Positions 24,570 through 32,555 of a stretch of 37,680 nucleotides of DNA are shown here, piece after piece. The notes under the pieces are model-generated. The model saw only the letters and a list, made by a program, of their open reading frames with translations, did not search any database and was not told the DNA's origin. Both the position numbers and the translations under genes were made by a program. Origin of the DNA: an uncultured Acholeplasmatales bacterium (lineage in GTDB: Bacteria > Bacillota_I > Bacilli_A > ML615J-28 > CAG-698); assembly GCA_937877075.1 (NCBI GenBank), contig CALEGD010000139.1, positions 1-37,680 of the forward strand. The letters run 5' to 3'. How positions within the stretch are numbered: the first letter of the stretch is position 1; the number at the start of each line of letters is the position of its first letter.

Positions 24570-25060
24570 AATTCCTCCGTAACTCTGGCATAAATGTAAA
24601 GGAGATCGGATAAGCGATTAATATACGCTAAAAGATCTGCTCTAAGCTTAACTTCTCGACCATAGGTAATCACGCGTCTTTCGAGTCTTCTTGCTATAGT
24701 CCGAGCGACATGGATTACGCTGCTCTCGAGGGTTTTTCCCGGAAGCAAAAACTCATGTTGTTCGGGAAGGGCTTTCTCAAAATGGTTAATCCTATCTTCC
24801 AATTCATTTACTTCTTGAAAAGTAATATTTTGAGTTTTATCAAACTTGATTAAATCCTCACCAAAAAGAAACATTTTATTCACCAGATATTCAAGATGCC
24901 TTTTTATTTCTGGATCTTTCAAAAGGTGAGTAGCATTCATCAAGTTTGCTTGAAACTCATCAATTGTCCCCAAACATTCGATTAAGGGATCATCTTTATA
25001 TACCCTTTTATAAATTGCGCCGGTTGTCATATTATCGCCGGTTTTCGTTGTAATTTTCAT
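24566..25060 (-). CDS. PduO-type ATP:cob(I)alamin adenosyltransferase
   Basis: A 164-residue enzyme that transfers the adenosyl group of ATP to cob(I)alamin, giving coenzyme B12. Family motifs: N-terminal TKTGDNMTTGAIYKRVYKDD (consensus TRTGDkGtTsl), LGTIDEFQANL, EFLLPGKTLESSVIHVARTI, then ARRLERRVITY and the end LAYINRLSDLLYIYAR, which carries the family Asn and Arg. The usual Gly after GDK is Met here, a minor change in the ATP loop. No other B12 genes or B12-dependent enzymes are in the window. It is transcribed from its own promoter (25170-25198) with a leader of about 100 nt. Confidence 0.88.
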   Translation of the reverse strand: MKITTKTGDNMTTGAIYKRVYKDDPLIECLGTIDEFQANLMNATHLLKDPEIKRHLEYLVNKMFLFGEDLIKFDKTQNITFQEVNELEDRINHFEKALPEQHEFLLPGKTLESSVIHVARTIARRLERRVITYGREVKLRADLLAYINRLSDLLYIYARVTEEL

Positions 25061-25169
25061 AGATTACAGTCGAGTAGATATATCCACTCTCTTCCTTTCT
25101 TAAATTTAGGTGAGATAATAAAATACCCCTTATACTAGGTTTTATTCAAATTGGCACAACCTTAGAAAT

Positions 25170-25198
25170 ATTATAACATCTGCTATCCTATTTTTCAA
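25170..25198 (-). promoter_or_regulatory. sigma-A promoter of the adenosyltransferase-DUF1146-(spoIIQ) unit
   Basis: On the minus strand, -35 TTGAAA (25193-25198) and -10 TATAAT (25170-25175) are exactly 17 bp apart. The leader down to ATG 25060 is about 100 nt with only a small hairpin (about 25073-25088). It is too short for a full cobalamin riboswitch. Confidence 0.78.
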
Positions 25199-25206
25199 TC
25201 TGTCTT

Positions 25207-26583
25207 TTATTTTCCTAATCTTTTTCTTAACCTCGACAAACTTAAAACTGTTTGTTCTTTTGAAAAGAGAATGTTTAAAGCTAAAAAGAAGGAAAGAAGA
25301 AGGTAAACAATATTGATATTGAGGAGATTATGATTAAAAAGAGATTCCAATATTATTACAATTGTAATTAAGATAAGAAAAAATCTCTGTTTCTTTTGTG
25401 ATCTTGCAATTAAGTGCACAAGATAATAAAAGAAGATAAGTAACATTCCCAACATCATTATTCCCGATTCGGCCAGCAATTGGATGATTAAATTATGCGT
25501 ATTCATCGGCATTCCGGTAAGATTGTTTACCTCACCGACAATGTTTCCGATACCGATACCGACCGCATAATTATTTAAGAAGATTTTCACACCGGCTTTT
25601 AAAAGAGCAAAGCGCGAATCAGAAAAAATCGGATCCGGTATTGGCTCTCCGGACGGAAGCGGGGGCCTGGGTAGGGACGGGCTATCGGCTCTTGGAAAGA
25701 TTCTTTCTAGATCAATCATTCGATAAAGTCCGTCAAGAGAATTAAGAATCATCCTATAGAAAGCAAAATACATCACAATTAAAACTACAACGGTTGCTGG
25801 TGCGATAAAACGATTCTTCCCTTTCGAATAGTAGATTAGAAAAGCAACAAGAATCAAAAGCGTTGAAAGATATCCCGACCGAGAGACGGTCATAAATACT
25901 CCAAAAATTATCAAAACCCGGGCGATTATAAAAAAGATATCGGTTAACAATTTTTGTTTTTTTGCTTTATAAAAAGATATTATTAAAGAAATATTTAGGG
26001 AGAAGGCGGCAACATTTGGATCTAAAAGCAGTCCCGCCGGCCGAAGTCTGAAAACTTTTAAATAATAATGACCGTAGATTAATTCAATAATCATTGAGAC
26101 AATTAGAATCAAAGCACCGATAACAAAAGCATGTCGTACTACTTGAAGCCTTTCACGATTAATCAAAAAGTAATTAAAGATTAATAAAATAAAAATATTT
26201 ACCAAATATATAAAAGTCCTATCAAAAAAAGCAGCTCTTGAAAAATTTAAGAATGAAGTTAAAAGGTTTAAAAGTAAAATGCCGATAAGGCAGAAAAATA
26301 GGGAACGACTTTCCTTGGTACTTAATAGCAGGAGATTCTTGTTTTGTATCAAATCCTTAATAATTGAAGAAATTACAGCTAAACCAATAATTAATTCATA
26401 AGAAAAACCGAAAGCCATATAGAAAATAAGAGGAAGGTTGGCAACTATCGAAACTACATAAAATCCAAAAATCCATTTCTTTTCAGCAAAAATCAGAAAA
26501 AAAGGAATGATCAAAAGTACAACACCAATAATCTCGGTTAACCATAAATTGTCTACTAAAAATTTATATTCCCCGCTTAACAT
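25207..26583 (-). CDS. O-antigen ligase/polymerase-family protein (Wzy-like)
   Basis: A 458-residue integral membrane protein with about 10-12 hydrophobic helices and the Wzy_C/O-antigen-ligase pattern: RPAGLLLDPNVAAFSLNISL, MTVSRSGYLSTLLIL, a large extracytoplasmic loop rich in Pro near residues 285-315, and GIGNIVGEVNNLTGMPMNTHNLI, which contains the N-T-H-N block. It probably joins or polymerises the repeat units built by the upstream glycosyltransferases on the outside of the membrane. Its ATG (26583) lies 20 bp inside the preceding glycosyltransferase gene, so it is translationally coupled. It is the last gene of the five-gene cluster. No terminator separates it from the next promoter. 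Confidence 0.82.
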   Translation of the reverse strand: MLSGEYKFLVDNLWLTEIIGVVLLIIPFFLIFAEKKWIFGFYVVSIVANLPLIFYMAFGFSYELIIGLAVISSIIKDLIQNKNLLLLSTKESRSLFFCLIGILLLNLLTSFLNFSRAAFFDRTFIYLVNIFILLIFNYFLINRERLQVVRHAFVIGALILIVSMIIELIYGHYYLKVFRLRPAGLLLDPNVAAFSLNISLIISFYKAKKQKLLTDIFFIIARVLIIFGVFMTVSRSGYLSTLLILVAFLIYYSKGKNRFIAPATVVVLIVMYFAFYRMILNSLDGLYRMIDLERIFPRADSPSLPRPPLPSGEPIPDPIFSDSRFALLKAGVKIFLNNYAVGIGIGNIVGEVNNLTGMPMNTHNLIIQLLAESGIMMLGMLLIFFYYLVHLIARSQKKQRFFLILITIVIILESLFNHNLLNINIVYLLLSFFLALNILFSKEQTVLSLSRLRKRLGK

Positions 26584-27652
26584 GTCTTGCCTCCATACAA
26601 TATAATTCTTGATACTCTTTTACAGTATTTTTAATATCAAAATTATGAACTTTGCGAATATTATTTAAGGAGATGTCCCGTAACTTCTTTCGGTCATTGA
26701 CCAAATTTTCAATCACTTCAAAAAAACCTTCTACATCTCTACTGTCATTTATTAAATAACCGTTTTTTTCATCTTCAATCAAATCTTTCAGTCCCCCGAC
26801 ACAACTTGCAACTATAACGCAACCGGAAGCCATTGCTTCTAAAACCGAAAGCGGTAATCCCTCATAAAGTGAAGGCATTAAAAACAAATCAATCTTTTTT
26901 AATTCCTCCGATACATTCATACTTTCTCCGACAAAAACAACCGAGAGATCATTTTTTAATTCCTCTTTATATTTCAAAAAAAGACTACCGTCACCGACTA
27001 ATCTTAAAGATATTTTTGGATATTTATTTTTTAAAAGCTGATAGACCTCTATAATTGTTCGATGATTTTTAACCGGTTCAAAACGTCCGACATGACCAAT
27101 CACTATATTTTCTAGATAACATCGATTAAAAGAAAACTTTTCAACATCAATTCCGTTATAAATAAGTGGAATATCTTCGGAATTTATTTCGTAGACCTTT
27201 TCCAAGCTCTTTTTGATTTCCGGGCTGATTCCCACGGCAATAATTTTTTTCCTTCTTAAAAATCTTTTAAGAATTCTTTGTTTTAAGATTCCAAATTCTT
27301 TATCAGCTAAAGTATGGGCAGTATAAATCATTTTAATTTTTTTTAAGACGAGAAAAGGAAGAAAATATATTAACCCGCCGATATTACCGTGTAAAATATC
27401 CGGTTTAAATTTTCTTAAGGTCTTAAATACTTTGATAATTACTTTGATACTAAAGCCTTCTTTTTTTTTCATATAAGAAATTTGAATTGGTAGTTTTTCA
27501 ACTTCTTTCTCTAAAAAACTATCACAAGGTTTTTCTAAGACAATTAAGAGTAAAGAGAATCTACTGTAATCTAGATTTTTTAAGAGATTAACAACAAAAT
27601 TCTCCGCTCCACCAACTTCCAAGGTACCAATAGAAATGGCAACTCTAATCAT
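26564..27652 (-). CDS. GT4-family glycosyltransferase (third in the polysaccharide cluster)
   Basis: A 362-residue GT-B retaining glycosyltransferase. The N-terminal GTLEVGGAENFVVNLLKNL glycine-rich acceptor loop and the C-terminal VIGHVGRFEPVKNH, LVGDGSLF and EGLPLSVLEAMASGCVIVAS (the E-x7-E nucleotide-sugar motif) are clear. It acts in the cytoplasm on a lipid-linked intermediate; donor and linkage cannot be deduced. The start overlaps the previous gene by 8 bp and its end overlaps the polymerase gene by 20 bp. It resembles its neighbour at 27645-28706 in layout, perhaps an old duplication. Confidence 0.88.
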   Translation of the reverse strand: MIRVAISIGTLEVGGAENFVVNLLKNLDYSRFSLLLIVLEKPCDSFLEKEVEKLPIQISYMKKKEGFSIKVIIKVFKTLRKFKPDILHGNIGGLIYFLPFLVLKKIKMIYTAHTLADKEFGILKQRILKRFLRRKKIIAVGISPEIKKSLEKVYEINSEDIPLIYNGIDVEKFSFNRCYLENIVIGHVGRFEPVKNHRTIIEVYQLLKNKYPKISLRLVGDGSLFLKYKEELKNDLSVVFVGESMNVSEELKKIDLFLMPSLYEGLPLSVLEAMASGCVIVASCVGGLKDLIEDEKNGYLINDSRDVEGFFEVIENLVNDRKKLRDISLNNIRKVHNFDIKNTVKEYQELYCMEARHVKRGI

Positions 27653-28706
27653 AGAGAACTCTTTTATATAAATTTAGATAGTTATCGGCCATTTGCTTTA
27701 AAGAATACCTCATCGCAAATCTGGCTGCATTTCTTCTGACGGTTTCAAGGTTTAAATAATTTTCATATAGGTTTTGAAACTCATAATATAAGGCGTTTTC
27801 TTCAAGATCGATTTCAAAACCATTAACTTCATTTTCAATCAATTTTGTTAGCCCCCTGCTTACAACTACCAATAATCCTGAAGCTAAAGCTTCAAGCAAA
27901 GCGAGTGACATTCCTTCATAATGCGAAGGTAGGACAAAAACACAGGCTTCTTGCAAGTATTTTTCAACTTTATCAGTGTTCTTAATAAAACTAATTTGTT
28001 TAGCAATTTCCAGTTTCCTTGCCATCCTTGTAATTCTCTTTTTTAAAGGCCCGTCACCGATAAGAATTAGACGGGTGTTTTTTCTTTCCTTTGCAAATCT
28101 GGCAAATTCTTTTATTAAAAACTGATGATTCTTAACGGGTGTAAAGCTTCCGACATGGATAATCTTAAACAACTCTTTTTCTTCAGGTAGATATTTAAAT
28201 CTTTCCAGATCTACGCCATTTTCAATCAAATATCCTTTTACCCCGAAAATTTGCTTTAGACTGTTTCCAACTTCAGAGGATACAACAACCGGTAAGATTG
28301 AACCGTTTCTTAATAAAGGGCGAAAAAAGATTCTACGGATTCTTTTCAAATCAACATCCGCTTTGGTATGAACCGTGTGAATCCAGCGAAAGTTTTTCCG
28401 CCGCCTACGATAAAACCAGATATAATCGGCAGCTTTTAAATGACTGTGAATAATATCGGGTCGATATTCATCAAGTATTTTTTTCAGAGCTTTAGCAGCT
28501 TTAAAACTGAAAAAACTACTCTTTCCATTTAGATATTGATATTTTATATTTAGCTCGGGTAATTTTTTATCATAAATAGTTTTGTAGTTCTTCCGGATTA
28601 TGAAGAGGCGGATTTCAATTTTATCCGCTAATTCCCGAATTAAATCAAGAACTAGTTTTTCCGCACCCCCAACTTCAAGAGAGGTTATCACCATAGCTAA
28701 TTTCAT
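27645..28706 (-). CDS. GT4-family glycosyltransferase (second in the polysaccharide cluster)
   Basis: A 353-residue GT-B glycosyltransferase with N-terminal TSLEVGGAEKLVLDLIREL, central HVGSFTPVKNHQFLIKEFA, LIGDGPLK, and the E-x7-E region EGMSLALLEALASGLLVVVS. It probably adds a sugar to the undecaprenyl-linked repeat unit on the cytoplasmic face. It overlaps both neighbours by a few bases, as throughout this operon. Specificity is not readable from the sequence. Confidence 0.88.
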   Translation of the reverse strand: MKLAMVITSLEVGGAEKLVLDLIRELADKIEIRLFIIRKNYKTIYDKKLPELNIKYQYLNGKSSFFSFKAAKALKKILDEYRPDIIHSHLKAADYIWFYRRRRKNFRWIHTVHTKADVDLKRIRRIFFRPLLRNGSILPVVVSSEVGNSLKQIFGVKGYLIENGVDLERFKYLPEEKELFKIIHVGSFTPVKNHQFLIKEFARFAKERKNTRLILIGDGPLKKRITRMARKLEIAKQISFIKNTDKVEKYLQEACVFVLPSHYEGMSLALLEALASGLLVVVSRGLTKLIENEVNGFEIDLEENALYYEFQNLYENYLNLETVRRNAARFAMRYSLKQMADNYLNLYKRVLYD

Positions 28707-29785
28707 ATTATTTCCTGAATTAATCCGATTATTTCCGGTATTATTTTCTTCTGATCATATTTTGAAGCTGAAGTAAGAGCATTATTATGAAGCTCCTCTT
28801 TATTATCATTTTTGAGATATTTTTCCATTTTTAATACCAAATCATAAGTACTTCCCGAACGAAATAAAAAACCGTTATAACCATCAACCACAACATCCTT
28901 ACAACCAGGAACATCACTTGCAATCAAAAATTTTTTTGAAGCCAAACCCTCCATTAAAGAAAAAGGCATTCCTTCCCGGTATGAAGGTAGAACCACAACA
29001 TGAACATCACGAAGAATAACATTAATATCAAAACGATATCCTAGATACTTAACTATTCCGCTTGTTTCATAAGAAATAAGTTCAGACTTTTTAATAGATG
29101 TTTTTTTTCTGTAGAAGTCACCGGCAACCCAAAAATTTACCTCCGGAAAGCGACGTTTAAATATTTTCGCTGCTTCAAGATACAACCTTATTCCTTTCTC
29201 TTCAATCAACCTGCCGATAAAAATAAAGGTAATCGGTTTATTTAAATTAACTTCCGGAATAAATTTTTCCATATCAATTCCTTCACCGGGAAGGATTGTA
29301 TGAGGTTGCCGTAAAATTTCAAGCTCAGAAAAGAGCATATAATCATCTTCGTTTAGAAAGATATAATGATCAACCTTTTTTGAAGTAAATCGATAAAAAC
29401 ATCTGATGATTTTAAAAAAGAAGTTTCGCTTCTCAAAAACCGATCCGACTCCGCTAACAAAATTAATGACCTTACAACGTTTCGGTGCAAAAAGAGTGCC
29501 GTATAAATGGGGTTTAATCGTATAGTTTATTATTAAGTCAGGATTAATACTTTTAAAAATTCGGTGATATTCTCGTATATGTTGAAAGTTTTCCCGTAAT
29601 CTTAAACTGGTTGCATCGGTATTAATAGTAATAACTTTAATGTTTTCCTGTTGTAAGAGCGGTGTATATTTATCGAACTTCGCGACCACAAATACTTCAT
29701 AATAATTTTTAAGTTCCTTGATTAAACCAAGACGGAAATTATAAGCAGAAAAACAATCATTGCAATTAATAATTATCTTTTTCAT
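28703..29785 (-). CDS. GT4-family glycosyltransferase, PglA/CapM-like (first after the initiating enzyme)
   Basis: A 360-residue GT-B glycosyltransferase. The N-terminal half (LIINYTIKPHLYGTLFAPKR, VINFVSGVGSVFEKR) and C-terminal half (FIFIGRLIEEKGIRLYLEAA, REGMPFSLMEGLASKKFLIA) resemble enzymes of the PglA/CapM type that add the second sugar, often an N-acetylhexosamine, to the primed lipid. Its place directly after the initiating transferase fits that role. It overlaps the initiating transferase gene by 20 bp. Confidence 0.85.
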   Translation of the reverse strand: MKKIIINCNDCFSAYNFRLGLIKELKNYYEVFVVAKFDKYTPLLQQENIKVITINTDATSLRLRENFQHIREYHRIFKSINPDLIINYTIKPHLYGTLFAPKRCKVINFVSGVGSVFEKRNFFFKIIRCFYRFTSKKVDHYIFLNEDDYMLFSELEILRQPHTILPGEGIDMEKFIPEVNLNKPITFIFIGRLIEEKGIRLYLEAAKIFKRRFPEVNFWVAGDFYRKKTSIKKSELISYETSGIVKYLGYRFDINVILRDVHVVVLPSYREGMPFSLMEGLASKKFLIASDVPGCKDVVVDGYNGFLFRSGSTYDLVLKMEKYLKNDNKEELHNNALTSASKYDQKKIIPEIIGLIQEII

Positions 29786-30770
29786 CTTTATACCTCAATT
29801 CCAAAATCCCCGGTTTAATCTCCACCATTCTTTTCCCTTTCCTATTTATTAAAGTTTCCAAATCTTCCTGAATAATTCCGGTTGATGAACTCTTTTTGAA
29901 AAAGACCGCCAAAGTTCTGATAATCAACTTTATATCACCAAGAAAACTGTAATCAGCAATATATAAAAGATCAAAATACAATTTATTTTCATAATCAGAA
30001 TTATAAAAACAACTAATCTGAGCAAGACCGGTAATTCCGGCTTTAACTTGAAAACGATATTTATAAAATAGATTTCCTTCAAGAAACTTATCTACAAAAT
30101 ATTTTCTTTCCGGTCTCGGTCCGACAATCGCCATATCTCCAATCAAGACATTAAAGATTTGTAATATTTCATCCAATCTTGTTTTCCGCAAAAACCGCCC
30201 TACTTTAGTTACTCTTCCATCATTTTCCGTAGAAAGAACGGCTCCCGAATCTTTTTCAGCATCTAAAATCATAGTCCTAAATTTAAAAAGAATAAACTCT
30301 TTTCCTTGATAAGTAAGTCTTTTTTGTAGATAAACAGCCGGACCACGATCAACTAACTTAATCAATAAATAGATTGCAAGCATCAATGGTGAAAGAATAA
30401 TTAAAAAGATTAATGAAAAAATGATATCGAAGGTTCTTTTAAAGAACCTTTGAGTTCGAGATAGTTTAAATGAACATAATTTTCGAATCAAAAGATCATT
30501 TAAATCCAGGTTTTTCTTTTTAATTAAGATATCTGCAAAAGACGGGATAATATAAAGCTGAATTGAATTCTCTAAACAAAAGGATGACAATTCCTCCTTC
30601 AATTCGGAAGTAATCCGGTTGTCAAGAAAAACGGCTTCGGATTTCCGTAGCCGCTCATAATCGACTCTATTTATCATGATGTAGCGCAGGCTATATTTTC
30701 TGATAGACAAAAAGGGTTTAAGCTTTTGAAGAATTTTTTTGTCGACTCCGATCAGCGTGACATTTATCAA
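29766..30770 (-). CDS. initiating undecaprenyl-phosphate sugar-phosphate transferase
   Basis: A 334-residue polyprenyl-phosphate sugar transferase that primes repeat-unit synthesis by moving a sugar phosphate onto undecaprenyl phosphate. The catalytic half (about residues 105-290) is complete: KRTFDIIFSLIFLIILSPLM membrane hairpin, RLTYQGKEFILFKFRTM, TRLDEILQIFNVLIGDMAIVG, GPRPE, and KAGITGLAQIS. The N-terminal ~100 residues are a soluble Rossmann-like remnant, without the four helices found in WbaP/CpsE enzymes, so this is an intermediate form between those and the short PglC type. The TTG start at 30770 has GGGTGA 6 nt upstream. It is the first gene of the polysaccharide operon, 77 bp after upp. 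Confidence 0.88.
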   Translation of the reverse strand: MINVTLIGVDKKILQKLKPFLSIRKYSLRYIMINRVDYERLRKSEAVFLDNRITSELKEELSSFCLENSIQLYIIPSFADILIKKKNLDLNDLLIRKLCSFKLSRTQRFFKRTFDIIFSLIFLIILSPLMLAIYLLIKLVDRGPAVYLQKRLTYQGKEFILFKFRTMILDAEKDSGAVLSTENDGRVTKVGRFLRKTRLDEILQIFNVLIGDMAIVGPRPERKYFVDKFLEGNLFYKYRFQVKAGITGLAQISCFYNSDYENKLYFDLLYIADYSFLGDIKLIIRTLAVFFKKSSSTGIIQEDLETLINRKGKRMVEIKPGILELRYKDEKDNY

Positions 30771-30799
30771 TTCAATTCACCCATTCTATTTTTCAGCAA

Positions 30800-30833
30800 A
30801 ATAAAAAAGTTTATACAATTAATGCATAAACTT
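30800..30833 (-). terminator. intrinsic terminator after upp
   Basis: AAGTTTAT (30807-30814) pairs with ATAAACTT (30826-30833), extended inward by three pairs including G-U. On the minus strand it is followed by TTTTATTTT. It separates upp from the polysaccharide operon. No strong separate promoter is seen in the 77-bp gap, so some readthrough may feed the operon. Confidence 0.75.
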
Positions 30834-30847
30834 CATTTCAATGTCAT

Positions 30848-31477
30848 TCATTTGGTCCCAAAAAGGCGATCTCCGCAATCTCCGAGCCCGGGAATAATAT
30901 ATCCGTTTTCGTTAAGTTTCTCATCCAGAGCAGCAAGATAGATATCGACATCAGGGTGTGCATCCTGAATCTTTTTAACGCCTTCCGGTGCACCGACCAA
31001 ACCAACATAACTAATGTTTTTGGCTCCTCTCGCTTTAAGGACATCAATTGCATGCTTGACACTTCCACCGGTAGCAAGCATCGGATCAACGATTAAAACG
31101 ACTCCGTCGGTAATTATGCTCGGAAACTTGGCATAATATTCATGAGGCTCCAAAGTCTCCTCGTCCCGGTAAAGTCCGATATGCCCGACCTTTGCGGTGG
31201 GTATTAAGGTAGTAATACCGTCAACCATCCCTAATCCTGCACGTAGAATCGGAACAATCACTACTCCTTTTTCTAAAATATAGGATTCCGCAATCCCAAC
31301 TGGAGTCTGAACCTTTACCTTTTTAGTCGGTAGATCTCTTGTGACTTCATAAGCCATTAACATCCCGATTTCCGAGACGGTTTGGCGAAAATCCTTAGTG
31401 CCTGTTTTTTCATCGCGAATTAAAGTAAGTTTGTGATGAATTAAAGGATGATTAAATACGACTAATTTACCACTCAT
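30848..31477 (-). CDS. upp: uracil phosphoribosyltransferase
   Basis: A 209-residue salvage enzyme making UMP from uracil and PRPP. Clear family blocks: FNHPLIHHKLTLIRDEKTGT, PILRAGLGMVDG, HIGLYRDEETLEPHEYYAKF, the PRPP loop DPMLATGGS near residue 132, and the uracil-site end YIIPGLGDCGDRLFGT. Length is the usual 209. It lies downstream of spoIIR and the GNAT gene, as in the prfA-upp region of Bacillus, but with its own promoter (31533-31562). Confidence 0.97.
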   Translation of the reverse strand: MSGKLVVFNHPLIHHKLTLIRDEKTGTKDFRQTVSEIGMLMAYEVTRDLPTKKVKVQTPVGIAESYILEKGVVIVPILRAGLGMVDGITTLIPTAKVGHIGLYRDEETLEPHEYYAKFPSIITDGVVLIVDPMLATGGSVKHAIDVLKARGAKNISYVGLVGAPEGVKKIQDAHPDVDIYLAALDEKLNENGYIIPGLGDCGDRLFGTK

Positions 31478-31532
31478 AAACTCTTTTCCTTTTACTTTTA
31501 AATTTAAAGAATATATAATTCTTTTGTAAAGT

Positions 31533-31562
31533 ATTATAACACAAAAACCGATTATATGCCAG
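31533..31562 (-). promoter_or_regulatory. probable sigma-A promoter of upp
   Basis: On the minus strand, CTGGCA (31557-31562) and TATAAT (31533-31538) are 18 bp apart. The -10 is perfect; the -35 matches four of six bases. It overlaps the tail of the preceding terminator. Confidence 0.55.
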
Positions 31563-31592
31563 AAAAAAATAAAAAGAGCGTTTACTCTTTTT
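31562..31592 (-). terminator. intrinsic terminator after the GNAT-like gene
   Basis: An 8-bp stem, AAAAAGAG (31571-31578) with CTCTTTTT (31585-31592), has a 6-nt loop and is followed on the minus strand by ATTTTTTTCT. The hairpin includes the final codons and stop of the GNAT-like gene. Confidence 0.75.
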
Positions 31593-32016
31593 CTTTTTTT
31601 ACATCGTATTTTAAAACATAAGCATCTTTAAACTTTGTATCTTCAATGGCCGTTTCTTCAATAAAGACATCTTCTTTATTTATTTCATAAAAACCCAAGC
31701 TTTTAAATATCTCGATAGCTTCCTTTTTTATTACCAAAGTAATTAATGTCGCTAATTTACGCTTCTTTGCTTTTTCAATAATTTTTTTAAAAAGTTCCAA
31801 AACAATCTCTTCACTGACAGCTCTTCGGAAGATAAAATAGCGAATTAATCCAAGATTATGAAATTCTTCAAAAGACAGAAGTCCAATAATATCTTCGTCA
31901 AAGACAAATTCCCCATTCATGACTACATCCTCATTAATGTCGTGAAGTAAGGAAATATCACGAAGAAATTTTAACACCTTTTCTTTATTATCATGATCAA
32001 CTGATATAATTTCCAT
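31582..32016 (-). CDS. divergent GNAT-like acetyltransferase (position of ywlB)
   Basis: A 144-residue protein. The C-terminal half (EIVLELFKKIIEKAKKRKLA, then IKKEAIEIFKSLGFYEIN) looks like the acetyl-CoA-binding and final helices of GNAT N-acetyltransferases. The usual pyrophosphate loop Q/R-x-x-G-x-G/A is not evident (the place reads RRAVSEE), so catalytic competence is doubtful. In Bacillus a GNAT gene (ywlB) occupies the matching place beside spoIIR. ATG 32016 has GGAGGAG upstream and follows spoIIR by 11 bp, so the two are one unit. Confidence 0.6.
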   Translation of the reverse strand: MEIISVDHDNKEKVLKFLRDISLLHDINEDVVMNGEFVFDEDIIGLLSFEEFHNLGLIRYFIFRRAVSEEIVLELFKKIIEKAKKRKLATLITLVIKKEAIEIFKSLGFYEINKEDVFIEETAIEDTKFKDAYVLKYDVKKEKE

Positions 32017-32027
32017 ATCTTCTCCTC

Positions 32028-32516
32028 CTAATCTGAAAACAGGCGTTTGATTTTTTCGAAGAAATAGAATTCAAATTCAACCTCTCCTGATTCTAAATCC
32101 TCAAAGGAAATATTGTGATACTTCGGATACAAAATGCTCCACCAGTTCTTCCCTTCACCGGAATCAATTACAATCAGCAAGGTTTCGTATTTTCCTCCAG
32201 ATATGATTTCTCCATCAATTTTCTTAGTCGGAAAAGAAACTTTTGAAATCTTCATACTAAATTTTCTTCCTTGAAGAACGCCATAAACTTTTGCTTCCAA
32301 TAAATTTATATTGTCTTTTATTTCATTTATGATATCATTTTCATCATATTTTCTGATTTCTTCCTGCAACACCTTAACAACAAGATATTTTTGTCTTTGA
32401 TCTTCGATTGAGTCACTTGCTGCAATGACCCTGATACGAAATTCATTACTTTCTTGAGGAAGAAAAACAATCACCAGAAAAATAATCAGAAGAATTAAAA
32501 AGAACATCTTCTTCAT
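32028..32516 (-). CDS. spoIIR: stage II sporulation protein R
   Basis: A 162-residue exported signalling protein made in the forespore that triggers SpoIIGA-dependent activation of pro-sigma-E in the mother cell. It has an N-terminal signal or anchor helix (residues 3-20) and the family blocks RIRVIAASDSIEDQ, LKVKVR-like LVVKVLQEEI, and GEGKNWWSILYP with the conserved Trp pair. Bacillus SpoIIR is longer, mainly by a C-terminal extension. The start ATG 32516 directly follows the T-run of the hairpin at 32517-32543. It is linked to the GNAT gene downstream and lies after tsaC, as in Bacillus, where spoIIR and ywlC are close. Confidence 0.92.
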   Translation of the reverse strand: MKKMFFLILLIIFLVIVFLPQESNEFRIRVIAASDSIEDQRQKYLVVKVLQEEIRKYDENDIINEIKDNINLLEAKVYGVLQGRKFSMKISKVSFPTKKIDGEIISGGKYETLLIVIDSGEGKNWWSILYPKYHNISFEDLESGEVEFEFYFFEKIKRLFSD

Positions 32517-32543
32517 AAAAAACCACCAATTATATTATTGGTG
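32517..32543 (-). terminator. terminator hairpin whose stem holds the spoIIR Shine-Dalgarno
   Basis: On the minus strand, CACCAAT (complement of 32537-32543) pairs with ATTGGTG (complement of 32524-32530); then come one G and TTTTTT (32517-32522), and the spoIIR ATG starts at once. The only ribosome-binding site for spoIIR is GGTGG, in and next to the 3' arm. It ends the dnaB-prfA-...-tsaC transcript and should also mask spoIIR translation from readthrough RNA. Confidence 0.75.
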
Positions 32544-32555
32544 ATTTTTTCCATT

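Noticed and set aside
25061..25163. Possible cobalamin riboswitch in the leader of the adenosyltransferase gene.
   Set aside because: The leader is only about 100 nt, and no B12-box-like core or anti-terminator was seen; only a short wobble hairpin.
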